From Deltaproteobacteria bacterium (GTDB lineage Bacteria > Desulfobacterota > Desulfomonilia > UBA1062), in assembly GCA_018436855.1 (NCBI GenBank), contig JAHDKO010000005.1, forward strand, positions 1-64,000: DNA of 64,000 nt. The letters run 5' to 3'. Below are positions 35,688 through 44,305 of this stretch, one piece after another. The notes below the pieces were generated by a model. That model worked only from the letters and a program-made list of their open reading frames with translations. It ran no database searches and was not told the origin of the DNA. The position numbers and the translations under genes are program-made. Within the stretch, counting starts at the first letter, position 1, and each line of letters starts with the position of its first letter.

Positions 35688-35862
35688 GCATGGGTATCTC
35701 CCGAACCGTGAAGCCTTCTTTTTTAAGTCTGCTTCTTCAAGGACTTTGAAGGTGGGAGCACATTCCCCCTGCCGCTTGCGGCTTCAATAGGGGCGCCGTG
35801 CATGAGGCCGGGTCTCCCGGGCGATGGTGGTGAGATCCTCTGCTCAAGGAGGTGTGAGCGGT

Positions 35863-36633
35863 ATGAGCCGGGAGTTTGAACAGGAAATCGGCGAGCTCGC
35901 CCGGGTGGTGTCCCGGCCGGGGGTCAACGTGTTCTTCACCGGGGCGGGCGTATCCACGGAGAGCGGCATACCCGATTACCGGAGCGAAGAAGGAATCTGG
36001 GCACGCCAACGGCCCGTGTATTTTCACGAGTTCATGACCTCGCGACAGGCGCGCGCCACCTACTGGCGGCAGAATGCCGAGTTCTACCGCCGGCTTCGGG
36101 TCACCCGTCCCAACCCCGCCCATCTGGCCATTGCCAAGCTCTGCTCCATGGGCCTGGTGGAGGCGGTCATCACCCAGAACATCGACGGGCTTCACCAGGC
36201 GGCAGGCACGCCGGACGGCAGGGTGATCGAGCTCCACGGCAATGGTCTGAGGGTGCGGTGCATGAGCTGCGGGGAGCTCACCCCGCTCGAACACGCCCTC
36301 AGCCGGGTCGAGTCGGGCGACGAGGCGCCGGAGTGCAGATGCGGCGGGTTTCTCAAGCCCGACACCGTTTCCTTCGGCCAGGCCATGCCCGAAGAGGAGC
36401 TGGGCAGGGCCATCAACCTCGCCCGCACGGCTGAAAGCTTTATCGTGGTGGGATCCACTCTCGCGGTCCAGCCCGCCTCGCACCTGCCGCTCAATGCGAA
36501 GCAGAACAGGGCTTATCTCGCCATCATCACCCTGTCCGAGACACCGCTGGACCACCTGGCGGACGTCCGCATCCCCTGCAAGGCGGGTGGCGCACTCCAG
36601 GCCCTGGTGGACAGGATCGAATCCGTGTCCTGA
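35863..36633 (+). CDS. Sir2 family NAD-dependent protein deacylase
   Basis: 256 aa sirtuin. The NAD-binding motif FFTGAGVSTESGIPDYRS, TQNIDGLHQAAG with the catalytic His in IELHGN, and the zinc-binding cysteines (RCMSCG ... ECRCGG) are all present. GSTLAVQPASHLP matches the GTS-type ribose pocket. It removes acyl groups from lysines using NAD. The start at 35863 has GGAGGT about 10 bp upstream; a GTG codon at 35854 is too close to it. It lies 175 bp after the acyl-CoA ligase and is probably in the same unit. Whether it is a deacetylase or a desuccinylase cannot be told. Confidence 0.92.
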   Translation: MSREFEQEIGELARVVSRPGVNVFFTGAGVSTESGIPDYRSEEGIWARQRPVYFHEFMTSRQARATYWRQNAEFYRRLRVTRPNPAHLAIAKLCSMGLVEAVITQNIDGLHQAAGTPDGRVIELHGNGLRVRCMSCGELTPLEHALSRVESGDEAPECRCGGFLKPDTVSFGQAMPEEELGRAINLARTAESFIVVGSTLAVQPASHLPLNAKQNRAYLAIITLSETPLDHLADVRIPCKAGGALQALVDRIESVS

Positions 36634-36686
36634 CGGTTGCATACACCCGAGAGCGGAGAACCCATCGACAGGGCCCTGCAGGGGAC

Positions 36687-36711
36687 TCGCCCTTTGAAGC
36701 AAAGGGGGCGA
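36687..36711. terminator. Possible hairpin between converging genes
   Basis: TCGCCCTTTG-AAG-CAAAGGGGGCGA pairs over ten bases with two extra G bulged. It lies between the sirtuin and archaemetzincin genes, which converge. No T-run follows, so it is only a weak terminator candidate. Confidence 0.25.
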
Positions 36712-36857
36712 ACGAGATTCTTCCGCCGATATGGTCCGAGATCGCGTGCGTAGCCGCCGTGGCGCTGTCCGGCACATTCCGAGGCGCTCAAGCCCTTGAG
36801 CGCAGCATCCGAGCCCAGGGTACGGGGAAAGGGCGCCGTGCGGGGGGAGACCTCCGG

Positions 36858-37751
36858 TCAGGTGCCCAGGATATATTCCAGCCTCCGGTTCACCCACTGG
36901 GCCTCCCGGTCGAAGCCGTAATTGCGGAGGAAGTGAAAGATCTTCTGGTAGCGCTCCATCACGTTGAAGCCGATGGAGTGCTGGAGCTTGTGCAGGCACA
37001 CCGGGCAGAGGTGCATGGGCCGGGCGTCGCTCTCGGCCAGATGGTTCGACCCGTTCATCAGGCAGTGGAAGAAGGTGCAGTGGGCGAGCGAAAATATGTG
37101 GGCGGTCTCGTGGATCAGGACCTTGCAGCACCGCATGTTGAGAAGGCGTCTGTAGCCTTCTCTCCGGGCATGGCCGTAGAAGGCGGGGTCGTACCGGGCA
37201 AAACTGAACACGCCCACCCCGGTGTTCAGAGAGGCCTGGCCGAAGACGAAGTTCCAGTTCTCCTCGGGGTAGAGGTCCTCCATGGTGACTGCCAGAATAC
37301 AGAACGCGTCCTTGGGCATGTGCTGCCTGAGATAGACGAGCACGTCGAGCGAGAGGGCCTGGAAGTTGCGGGTCACCGGGTTTATCCGTGTGGTGAAGCG
37401 GCTCGGGTTCACCTCGACTTGGGGGGTGACGCTCACGTCCATCATGAAATACGCCTCGGCGCAATCCTTGAGCATCTGGAGCGAGGGTCCCGATCCGTCG
37501 GGAAACTCTCCCAGGGGGGTCAGGTAGATCCTGCGTTTCCTGCCGCCGGGTTTCCGGGGGTGCGCGGCAACGAACTCGGAAAAGCCCTGGCCCGGCTCCT
37601 GCTGCACGCTCAGCCAGTCTCCGGGATGGGGCAGGGGGATGGGCTCGAAATCATCCCCGGGTGTGAGCGCGCGCCGGAGGAAAAGGGGCAGCCCGGATTC
37701 GTTTCCGATTGCATGTTCGATTTCCTTGTGGTCAGGTGCGCGGAAGACCAT
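36858..37751 (-). CDS. amzA: Archaemetzincin-type metalloprotease (AMZ family)
   Basis: 297 aa. Zn site HETAHIFSLAHC at residues 214-225 (H214, E215, H218, H224). It is followed by the archaemetzincin cysteine pattern C225, C230, then CPVC (C249, C252) and HKLQHSIGFN, which binds a second zinc. The usual Gly of HExxHxxG is Ser here (S221). Alignment by eye is closest to the eukaryotic AMZ1/AMZ2 type (CLMNGSNHLAESDARPMHLC resembles it). Archaemetzincins are aminopeptidase-like, and their substrates are mostly unknown. The start at 37751 is preceded by a TATACA-like sequence; the frame extends upstream to 37871, with less support. Confidence 0.85.
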   Translation of the reverse strand: MVFRAPDHKEIEHAIGNESGLPLFLRRALTPGDDFEPIPLPHPGDWLSVQQEPGQGFSEFVAAHPRKPGGRKRRIYLTPLGEFPDGSGPSLQMLKDCAEAYFMMDVSVTPQVEVNPSRFTTRINPVTRNFQALSLDVLVYLRQHMPKDAFCILAVTMEDLYPEENWNFVFGQASLNTGVGVFSFARYDPAFYGHARREGYRRLLNMRCCKVLIHETAHIFSLAHCTFFHCLMNGSNHLAESDARPMHLCPVCLHKLQHSIGFNVMERYQKIFHFLRNYGFDREAQWVNRRLEYILGT

Positions 37752-38099
37752 ATATGTGTATATGTCACGACTCCGGGAAGAAACAAGCCGCAAAAATGCC
37801 GATTGACCCAGGGAGAAATCCTCTCTCTGGGAGCCCTGCCGTCTTCCGGGCCACGGTGCCGGTGACTGCACGGGCGGCGTGAAAAAAGCACGCAGGTTTC
37901 CCGCTCACGGCTCCCGGGTGGATGCCGGGGGCTTTCGTCCGGGGCTGCCCGGGCGTGTTCGGGCATGGACATGCCCTGAGAGAGCGGATGCAAAACTTTT
38001 TCCCGGCCGTGACGGGCGTATTCACCTCCTGGATGGCGACGCCGTTGCCGTGCCGGGATAACCCGTGTATACGCGAAGAAAAAGAAAGGATTCAAACCC
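37752..38099. other. Divergent intergenic region, archaemetzincin to hslO
   Basis: 348 bp. It probably holds promoters for both genes. An A/T-rich TATACACATATATG run abuts the archaemetzincin start. No gene or strong hairpin is seen. Confidence 0.35.
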
Positions 38100-38975
38100 A
38101 TGGAAGACTATATGGTAAAGGTGATCACCGAGAGCAAGGATATCATCGGGGTGGCGTGCATCACGACCAACCTCGTGAACGATGCGCGCATCAGGCACGG
38201 CACCTATCCCACCGCCACGGCCGCGCTCGGCAGGGCGCTGACCGGGGCAGGGCTCATGGCCTCGCTGCTGGACCCCGATCAGCGGGTGGCCCTGAAATTC
38301 CAGGGTGACGGACCCTTGAAGAAGATTGTCGTGGAGGCGGACGGCATGGGCGCGGTCCGCGGGTATGCAGGCGTGCCCGCGGTGGATCTCCCCCCGAAGA
38401 ACGGCAAGCTCGACGTGTCGGGCGCTCTGGGGAGCCAGGGGTATCTCACCGTGTCCAAGGACTTGCGGGTCAAGGATGTCTATACCGGCGTCGTGCACCT
38501 GCACTCGGGCGAGATCGCGTCGGATATCGCCTACTATCTCACCGAATCGGAGCAGATCCCCTCGGCGGTGGGCCTGGGCGTCTTTGTCGAACGGGACGCG
38601 GCCGTGTCCGCGGCCGGCGGCTTCCTGGTGCAGTCGCTGCCGCCGTCGGACGAAAAGAGGATCGACGCCCTCGCTCAGAGGATCGAGCACATGGACAGCG
38701 TGACCGCGCAGATCAGAGAGGGCAGGCTGCCCGAGGATATGCTCGGGACCATCTTCGAAGGCATCCCGTACCGTGCGATCGAGAGGCGGCAGCTCGCCTT
38801 CAGGTGCGCGTGCAGCAGGGACCGGACCGAGCAGGCCATCATCGCGCTGGGGCCCGAGGAGATCCGAAGCATTATGGCCGAGCACGAAACCGTGGAGATC
38901 TCCTGCCAGTTCTGCGGGCAGGTTCGGAGCTTCAGCAGGGAAGAGCTTCAGCGGCTCATCGGCGAGCAGCACTGA
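38100..38975 (+). CDS. hslO: Redox-regulated chaperone Hsp33
   Basis: 291 aa, normal Hsp33 length. N-terminal substrate-binding core (YPTATAALGRALTGAGLMA, PPKNGKLDVSGALGSQGYL) and C-terminal redox switch with CxC (FRCACSRDR) and CxxC (SCQFCGQ) for zinc; disulfide formation on oxidative stress activates the holdase. AAAGGA lies 9 bp before ATG. A complete gene in an anaerobe points to a need to survive oxygen shock. It is convergent with the transporter gene. Confidence 0.95.
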   Translation: MEDYMVKVITESKDIIGVACITTNLVNDARIRHGTYPTATAALGRALTGAGLMASLLDPDQRVALKFQGDGPLKKIVVEADGMGAVRGYAGVPAVDLPPKNGKLDVSGALGSQGYLTVSKDLRVKDVYTGVVHLHSGEIASDIAYYLTESEQIPSAVGLGVFVERDAAVSAAGGFLVQSLPPSDEKRIDALAQRIEHMDSVTAQIREGRLPEDMLGTIFEGIPYRAIERRQLAFRCACSRDRTEQAIIALGPEEIRSIMAEHETVEISCQFCGQVRSFSREELQRLIGEQH

Positions 38976-39084
38976 TCCGCTCCCTCAAGCAGCAGCGGCC
39001 GGCAGGGGCGCCTGCGGACAAGCGCCTCTCCGCAGGGCTCCCGGGAGACGGAACAACCCCTCGGGAGCGGGGCGGGGGCTCGGG

Positions 39085-39930
39085 CTACAGGCTGATCAGC
39101 GCGATGGCGAACACGCAGAGCACGACCCCCCTCCACTGGGACGCGCTCACCTGCTCCTTCAGGATGAGGCAGGACAGGACCACGGTGATCGCGGGGTACA
39201 TGGAGGAGAGAACAGCGGCCACGTCGAGGCGGGTGAACTGCCTGGCGAGCATGTAGAACGCGTTGCCCCCGGCATCGAAGACCCCGGCAAGAATCGCCAC
39301 CGGGCTGCTCACGAGGGAAGGCACGCGCCCGCCCCGGCTGAAGATGATCCCCGCTGCGAGCACCAGGGCCGCGAGCTTGGAGAAGACCAGAGGCCCGAAC
39401 ACCAGCCCCTGCTCCACCTGGGCCAGCAGGACGAAGAACACGCCGAACCCGGTTCCGGCGATCACCGCATACATCAGCCCCTGTCTGTCGAGAAGGGTCC
39501 GGCCCCCGTGCGGCCGTGACACGAACCAGATCCCCGCTATGGCGGACACGAACCCGGCAAGCTTCACCGCACCCGGCGCACCTATTGCGAGAATGCCGAA
39601 GACTACGGGCAGGCACGCCCCAATCGCCGCCGCAGTGGGGGCCACGGTGGCGGCGTTTCCCCGGGAGAGCCCCTGGTAGAGATACGCGATGCCCAGGGCA
39701 CCGCTCAGTCCGCCGGACAATGCCCAGAGGATGTCCTTCCACGCGGGCATAGGCTCGCCCATGACCAGGGCCATGAGGCCGAGGACCACGAGCCCGGGCA
39801 GGGTCACGAGAAAGAGAACCTGAAACTGGCCTTGTGAGCGCGTGGCAACACCGCCGCCGAAGTCCCCGGTGCCCCACGAAACAGCGGAAGCGAGCGCGAA
39901 GACGATGCCGAGTATGCTCGATGGTATCAT
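39085..39930 (-). CDS. EamA/DMT family transporter
   Basis: 281 aa, about ten predicted membrane segments in two EamA-like halves (SSILGIVFALASAVSWGTG at the start; AVLSSMYPAITVVLSCLIL with the conserved E in LKEQVSASQW near the C-terminus). A drug/metabolite exporter-type carrier; substrate unknown. The start at 39930 has GGGAG 7 bp upstream; the upstream frame to 39972 is less likely. Confidence 0.88.
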   Translation of the reverse strand: MIPSSILGIVFALASAVSWGTGDFGGGVATRSQGQFQVLFLVTLPGLVVLGLMALVMGEPMPAWKDILWALSGGLSGALGIAYLYQGLSRGNAATVAPTAAAIGACLPVVFGILAIGAPGAVKLAGFVSAIAGIWFVSRPHGGRTLLDRQGLMYAVIAGTGFGVFFVLLAQVEQGLVFGPLVFSKLAALVLAAGIIFSRGGRVPSLVSSPVAILAGVFDAGGNAFYMLARQFTRLDVAAVLSSMYPAITVVLSCLILKEQVSASQWRGVVLCVFAIALISL

Positions 39931-40331
39931 TCCATATCTCCCTTTTAACGATGCCGGCGCATGTCTGATCAATGGTACGGGCCTTCGGCGGCAGGCCGGC
40001 CTGCTTCAAGCCTGAAAAAGCTTTCAACCGTAAGAGTGGCCCCGCCTTCTTTCTCCTTAATATAGCGCGTAAAGGAGGATTCAGGCCGGCCCTGAATCTA
40101 GCAGAAAACCGGAAAAGTTGAAACGGCCTTAAGAACAGGATCGCAGGGGAGTGACGGAAAAGGTTTTTTACTTTTTTCTTCCCGAGCATACTGATATACA
40201 AATCAGTTGATGACCCGGCAAGCGCACCGGTCTTTTCGCCCGGTCAGGTTTTTTTGATGCTTCACGGCACGGCCGTGCCCGTGCCCGCCATGGGAACATA
40301 CCGGCAGCCTGCCGGTCAGGAGGAGGTATAT

Positions 40332-40883
40332 GTGAGCAGAAAAAAGGAAGAACCCTTCGGCAAGAGGATCGCTTCGCTGCGGGAGGAAAAGGGGCTCACC
40401 CTGGAGGCACTCTCCCGTGAGACAGGCTATCCCGCCCAGGTGCTTCAGGACGTGGAGGAGGGCAAGATCGCTCCCCCGGTGGCGCTGGTGCTGCAGCTGG
40501 GGCGGACCTTCAAGGTCGATATCGAGGGCCTGCAGGCGGGCCGAGACCCTGAGGCCCAGGCGAAGAAGAGGCGGACCAGGAGCCACAGGAAGCGGGTGGC
40601 CTCCTATGCGTATACCCCGCTCACCAAACCTGGCGAGGAAAAACACCTGCGGGCCTACCAGGTCACCATCGAGCCGCAGACCGATCATCAGGGCGTGGAG
40701 TATCACCACGAGGGCGAGGAGTTCGTGTATGTCCTCAAGGGCGGGCTCACTATCGAAGTGGGCCGGAACACCTCGACCCTGAAAAAGGGCGAGACCATCC
40801 ATTTCAATTCCTCCCTTCATCACAAGCTCAGCAATCCCGGCAGGGAGAAGGCGGAGCTGCTCGTGGTGATCTACATCCCTTAA
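40332..40883 (+). CDS. XRE-family regulator with C-terminal cupin domain
   Basis: 183 aa. Residues 10-65 form a helix-turn-helix (FGKRIASLREEKGLTLEALSRETGY), then a basic linker (KKRRTRSHRKR) and a cupin from about 110 (HHEGEEFVYVLKGGLTIEVG, and later ETIHFNSSLHHKLSNPG). The cupin probably senses a small molecule. The start is GTG at 40332, with AGGAGG 5 bp upstream; an ATG codon at 40254 has no such signal. The acyl-CoA dehydrogenase gene starts 10 bp downstream, so it is the likely target or partner. Confidence 0.88.
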   Translation: MSRKKEEPFGKRIASLREEKGLTLEALSRETGYPAQVLQDVEEGKIAPPVALVLQLGRTFKVDIEGLQAGRDPEAQAKKRRTRSHRKRVASYAYTPLTKPGEEKHLRAYQVTIEPQTDHQGVEYHHEGEEFVYVLKGGLTIEVGRNTSTLKKGETIHFNSSLHHKLSNPGREKAELLVVIYIP

Positions 40884-40893
40884 AGGAGCGGAT

Positions 40894-42033
40894 ATGGCAT
40901 TTCAGCTTACAGCCGAACAGGAGATGGTCAGGCTCATGGCCAGGGATTTTGCCGGAAAAGAGCTGGAGCCCTCTGCCGCACTCCGGGAAAAGGACGGGGT
41001 CTTCCCTCTGGACGTGATCCGCAAGATGGGAGGGCTGGGGCTGCTGGGGATGATGGTCCCCCCTGCCTACGGCGGGTCCGACGCCGGGGCCGTGAGCTAC
41101 TGCCTGGCCCTGCAGGAGATCGCCGCAGCCTGTGCCTCCACCGCGGTAACCATGTCGGTGGCGAATCTCTCCACCGAGCCGCTGCTCAAGTTCGGAGACG
41201 AGAGCCAGAAGCAGCGCTACCTGGTTCCGCTCGCATCCGGAGAGGCGCTCGGGTGCTTCGCCGTCACCGAACCGGGCGCGGGCTCTGACCCGGGAGCGCT
41301 GCTGCTCAGGGCCGAGGAGAAGGGCGGCCGCTATCTCCTCAACGGCACCAAGGTGTTCATCACCCACGGCGAGTATGCCGACGTGGTCAACCTCGTGGCC
41401 CGGACAGGTCCGGACAAGGGCAATAAGGGCCTTTCCGCCTTTATCGTGGAAAAGGGCACCCCGGGGTTCTCCGTGGGCAAAAGGGAAGACAAGATGGGGC
41501 TGAGGGCGTCCAATACCGTGGAGCTCGTCTTCGAAGACTGCCTCGTGCCTGCGGAAAACCTCGTGGGAAGGCCGGGCCAGGGCTTCAAGATCGCCGTGAC
41601 CGCCCTGGACAGCGGGCGCATCGGGATCGCGTCGCAGGCCGTGGGCATCGCCCGGGCATGCCTGAAGGAGGCTCTCGCGTACGCAAAGGAACGCAGGCAG
41701 TTCGGGAGAAGCATCAGCTCCTTCCAGGCGACCCAGTGGGCGATCTCCGACATGGCGACCGGCATCGAGGCGGCCCACCTTCTCACCTTGGCCGCCGCCG
41801 ACGACAAGGACCACGGGCTGCCTTTCACCCGGGCGGCGTCCATGGCCAAGCTCTTTGCCTCGGAGATGGCCAACAGGGCAGCCTACCAGGCCCTGCAGAT
41901 TCACGGGGGCTACGGGTACATGAAAGAGTTCAAGATCGAGCGGCTCTACCGTGACGCGCGGGCCACGACCATTTATGAGGGGACCTCGGAGATCCAGCGA
42001 CTCGTCATCGCCCGGGAGCTCCTCAGAGGCTGA
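40894..42033 (+). CDS. Acyl-CoA dehydrogenase
   Basis: 379 aa FAD-dependent dehydrogenase of the ACAD family. Signature AVTEPGAGSDPGAL, and the FAD/substrate motif QIHGGYGYMKEFKIERLYRD. Catalytic Glu lies in IYEGTSEIQRLVIA. It oxidises acyl-CoA to enoyl-CoA, with electrons passed to ETF; no etf genes are nearby. AAAGGAG is 5 bp upstream of ATG. Probably an operon with the XRE-cupin regulator 10 bp upstream. Confidence 0.95.
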   Translation: MAFQLTAEQEMVRLMARDFAGKELEPSAALREKDGVFPLDVIRKMGGLGLLGMMVPPAYGGSDAGAVSYCLALQEIAAACASTAVTMSVANLSTEPLLKFGDESQKQRYLVPLASGEALGCFAVTEPGAGSDPGALLLRAEEKGGRYLLNGTKVFITHGEYADVVNLVARTGPDKGNKGLSAFIVEKGTPGFSVGKREDKMGLRASNTVELVFEDCLVPAENLVGRPGQGFKIAVTALDSGRIGIASQAVGIARACLKEALAYAKERRQFGRSISSFQATQWAISDMATGIEAAHLLTLAAADDKDHGLPFTRAASMAKLFASEMANRAAYQALQIHGGYGYMKEFKIERLYRDARATTIYEGTSEIQRLVIARELLRG

Positions 42034-42151
42034 TCCACCGGGCGGCAGGAGGCTATGAACGGCTTCAGGCCTCAAACTTGAGGACATCAGGCATCTCTGC
42101 AGACCGGGTTTTCGCCGAAGGCTCAAAGGGGAGAGGAGCCTTAAAAATCGA

Positions 42152-43819
42152 TTAAAAGGGAAGCTCCCTCGCCTCCCGGGGGAAGCGTGAGGAGCGGGAG
42201 TGGTATTCCAGCAGATCGGCGGGCAGACCGATGCTCGCCACCAGGGAGATGGTGTAGTCTCTCATGGCCAAATCCCCGGCGTGATCGTCGGTATGCATGA
42301 ACTCGCCCATGAAGGCGAGCGACTGGGCGCCCATCTTTCTCAGGTATTTTTCGATGTGCCAGCTGAGCTGGTAGCTCGCCTTTTTCTCGACAAGAGAGGT
42401 GCTGTCGTCACTGGCCTCTTTCTCCAGATAGGAGACCATGGTATCGACGGTGAGCACCCCGGGGACGATCTGCACCGTGCCGGTCAGCGATCCCTGGCAG
42501 GTTCTCACCCGGACATCCGACTCCTCCATCAGACAGTTCCGGTAGATGAACACGGGCCTGACAGAGAGCCACTGCCCGGGACTGATACCGCACACGAGCC
42601 TGGCCGTGTGGGTCAGGCTGTCATAGTCGCCTGCGGGCCGGGCCCTGTCCATGAATCGCGAGATGGAGTAGCTGGGCGCCAGATCGAACGCACCTTTTTT
42701 GTATGAGATGCTGAAATAGGTGGTCCGGGCCGTGCTGTCGACCACAGAGGCAGGGTCTGCGGGTTCGTCCGCTGATCGCCGGATGCTCAGGGACTGGCTG
42801 GCAAAGAGCACGGGCCAGCCCGCGGGGGCAAGCTTGTATCCGATTCTTCCGGTCCTGGAGATTGTGACGGGCAAGAGGCCGTCCTCCACGCTGCTTCTGG
42901 ACTGCAGCACGGAGAGCGAGGCACACGACGAGCCGAGGAGATACTGTGTATCCACGGACAGCTCGTCCCGGTCGTTCGAGGTATATGGGCTTGCGATAGT
43001 GTGGAAGTCCTCGCCCAGGAGCTTGTATCCCAGGGCATAGGAAAACCTCTGAGTGGCGCCGGAGAGCCTGATTCTCCACGCCCTGTCGCCCATTGCCTGC
43101 TCCGCGGCGGAAGGATCGTCGTACCGGCTGTAGCAGTACTCGCCTGCGAATCTGAGCAGGTTGCCGAAAATGCTTCCCTCGAGTGCGGAGCTGTACGCCG
43201 TGCCCTCCCGGTACGATGCGTCGGAGGCCGCGGATGCGGCAAACGGTCCGGCGTTCCGGCTGTCCAGGTAGTGGAAGGTGAAGCGCACGTCCCGGTCCTC
43301 GAAAATGGTCCGGGTGACCCGCCCGCCCATCAGGATCCGGTCGGCGTCCGGCTGCTTGAGGCCGCGCCGGAACCCCCGCACGGGGCCTGCCCGCGTGGTG
43401 AAGGCCTCCGCTGTGTACCCCTCCTTGCGCACCCCGAGCAGTGCCCCCTTTCTTGACAGGTTTGGTGCGATAAGCTCGGACGAGCGGATATTCACGTCTC
43501 CCACCGTGGCACGGATATTCTCCTGCTCGTGCTGGAACATGAACGTCTGGAAGCGAAACGAGTTGCTGTCCAATACCGGCCTTCCCTGATTTTCCAGGTG
43601 CCAGGCGCTCAGGTCGCTGGTTGCGCTTTTCATGGCGGCGGCCCCTGTATGAATCGAAGCAGGGCCCGCCATCCCGTTCTGCAGACGTTCGGAGCCCGCA
43701 CGCGGCACCGGGGGCAGGGAAAGATCGTGTGCGCGTGCAGGGGCGCCGAAGGGGGCGCCCGCCAGGGCCCATACCCCGGAGAAAAAGGCTGCTGCAAGCA
43801 GTATGAAGGGTCTTCTCAT
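42152..43819 (-). CDS. Predicted outer-membrane beta-barrel protein, unknown family
   Basis: 555 aa. A signal peptide ends near APARA-HD (about residue 30). The mature part has many short alternating polar/aromatic strands (FRFQTFMFQHEQ, VRFTFHYLDSR, RFSYALGYKLL, TYFSISYKKGAF, YTISLVASIGL) and a C-terminal phenylalanine, both typical of outer-membrane barrels assembled by the BAM complex. Cys is rare. I do not recognise a family. Divergent from the first paralogous lipoprotein gene (44306), with 486 bp between them. Confidence 0.65.
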   Translation of the reverse strand: MRRPFILLAAAFFSGVWALAGAPFGAPARAHDLSLPPVPRAGSERLQNGMAGPASIHTGAAAMKSATSDLSAWHLENQGRPVLDSNSFRFQTFMFQHEQENIRATVGDVNIRSSELIAPNLSRKGALLGVRKEGYTAEAFTTRAGPVRGFRRGLKQPDADRILMGGRVTRTIFEDRDVRFTFHYLDSRNAGPFAASAASDASYREGTAYSSALEGSIFGNLLRFAGEYCYSRYDDPSAAEQAMGDRAWRIRLSGATQRFSYALGYKLLGEDFHTIASPYTSNDRDELSVDTQYLLGSSCASLSVLQSRSSVEDGLLPVTISRTGRIGYKLAPAGWPVLFASQSLSIRRSADEPADPASVVDSTARTTYFSISYKKGAFDLAPSYSISRFMDRARPAGDYDSLTHTARLVCGISPGQWLSVRPVFIYRNCLMEESDVRVRTCQGSLTGTVQIVPGVLTVDTMVSYLEKEASDDSTSLVEKKASYQLSWHIEKYLRKMGAQSLAFMGEFMHTDDHAGDLAMRDYTISLVASIGLPADLLEYHSRSSRFPREARELPF

Positions 43820-44305
43820 GCCGTATATGCTAAAAAAACAGTTGGTTACCTCGTTCGATACAAGCCGTTAGACCCCCTTCTCCATGTGCACGAAAGGGTT
43901 CATGTTCTTATCGGCCGGCCGGGAAAAGAACATGAAGGAAACGCGCCCGGACAACCCTGCTTGTTGAGCCGGGATGCGGCATGGTTATTATGTCTCCCAT
44001 GGATGATCACCGGGGAGTTTCCATTCTCGGCAGATGACCGCTGTCAGCTATTGCCCGGTTTTATCATGCCGGTCGGCTCTTTGAGGCAGAACGTGATGGA
44101 GGAGGGCAGGCAGGTATGTCATACGATCTTCATTCTTCACCGATGGAGGGGGATTGGCAGACAGCTCTGCCGCGGTTTCCTCTCAGGCAGGGCCTTCCCT
44201 TCCTTAATCCGTACAAACGCGTGTGAACCGTTCGAAAAAGGCTGAAACGATCCGCCGGCCGGAGGCTCCCTGCCTTGAAAAAGCGGCGGGGGAAGGGAGA
44301 ACAAG
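43820..44305. other. Divergent intergenic region with lipoprotein promoter P1
   Basis: 486 bp. Contains P1 (43964-43991) reading to the right, about 315 bp before the lipoprotein start. The leader between has a few short repeats but no strong hairpin. The start of the outer-membrane protein gene is on the left. No gene is seen. Confidence 0.5.
43964..43991 (+). promoter_or_regulatory. Lipoprotein-family promoter P1
   Basis: TTGAGC (43964-43969), 16-bp spacer, TATTAT (43986-43991). Same two elements as P2 to P4; the spacer sequences are unrelated. Implies a leader of about 305 nt before 44306. Confidence 0.6.
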
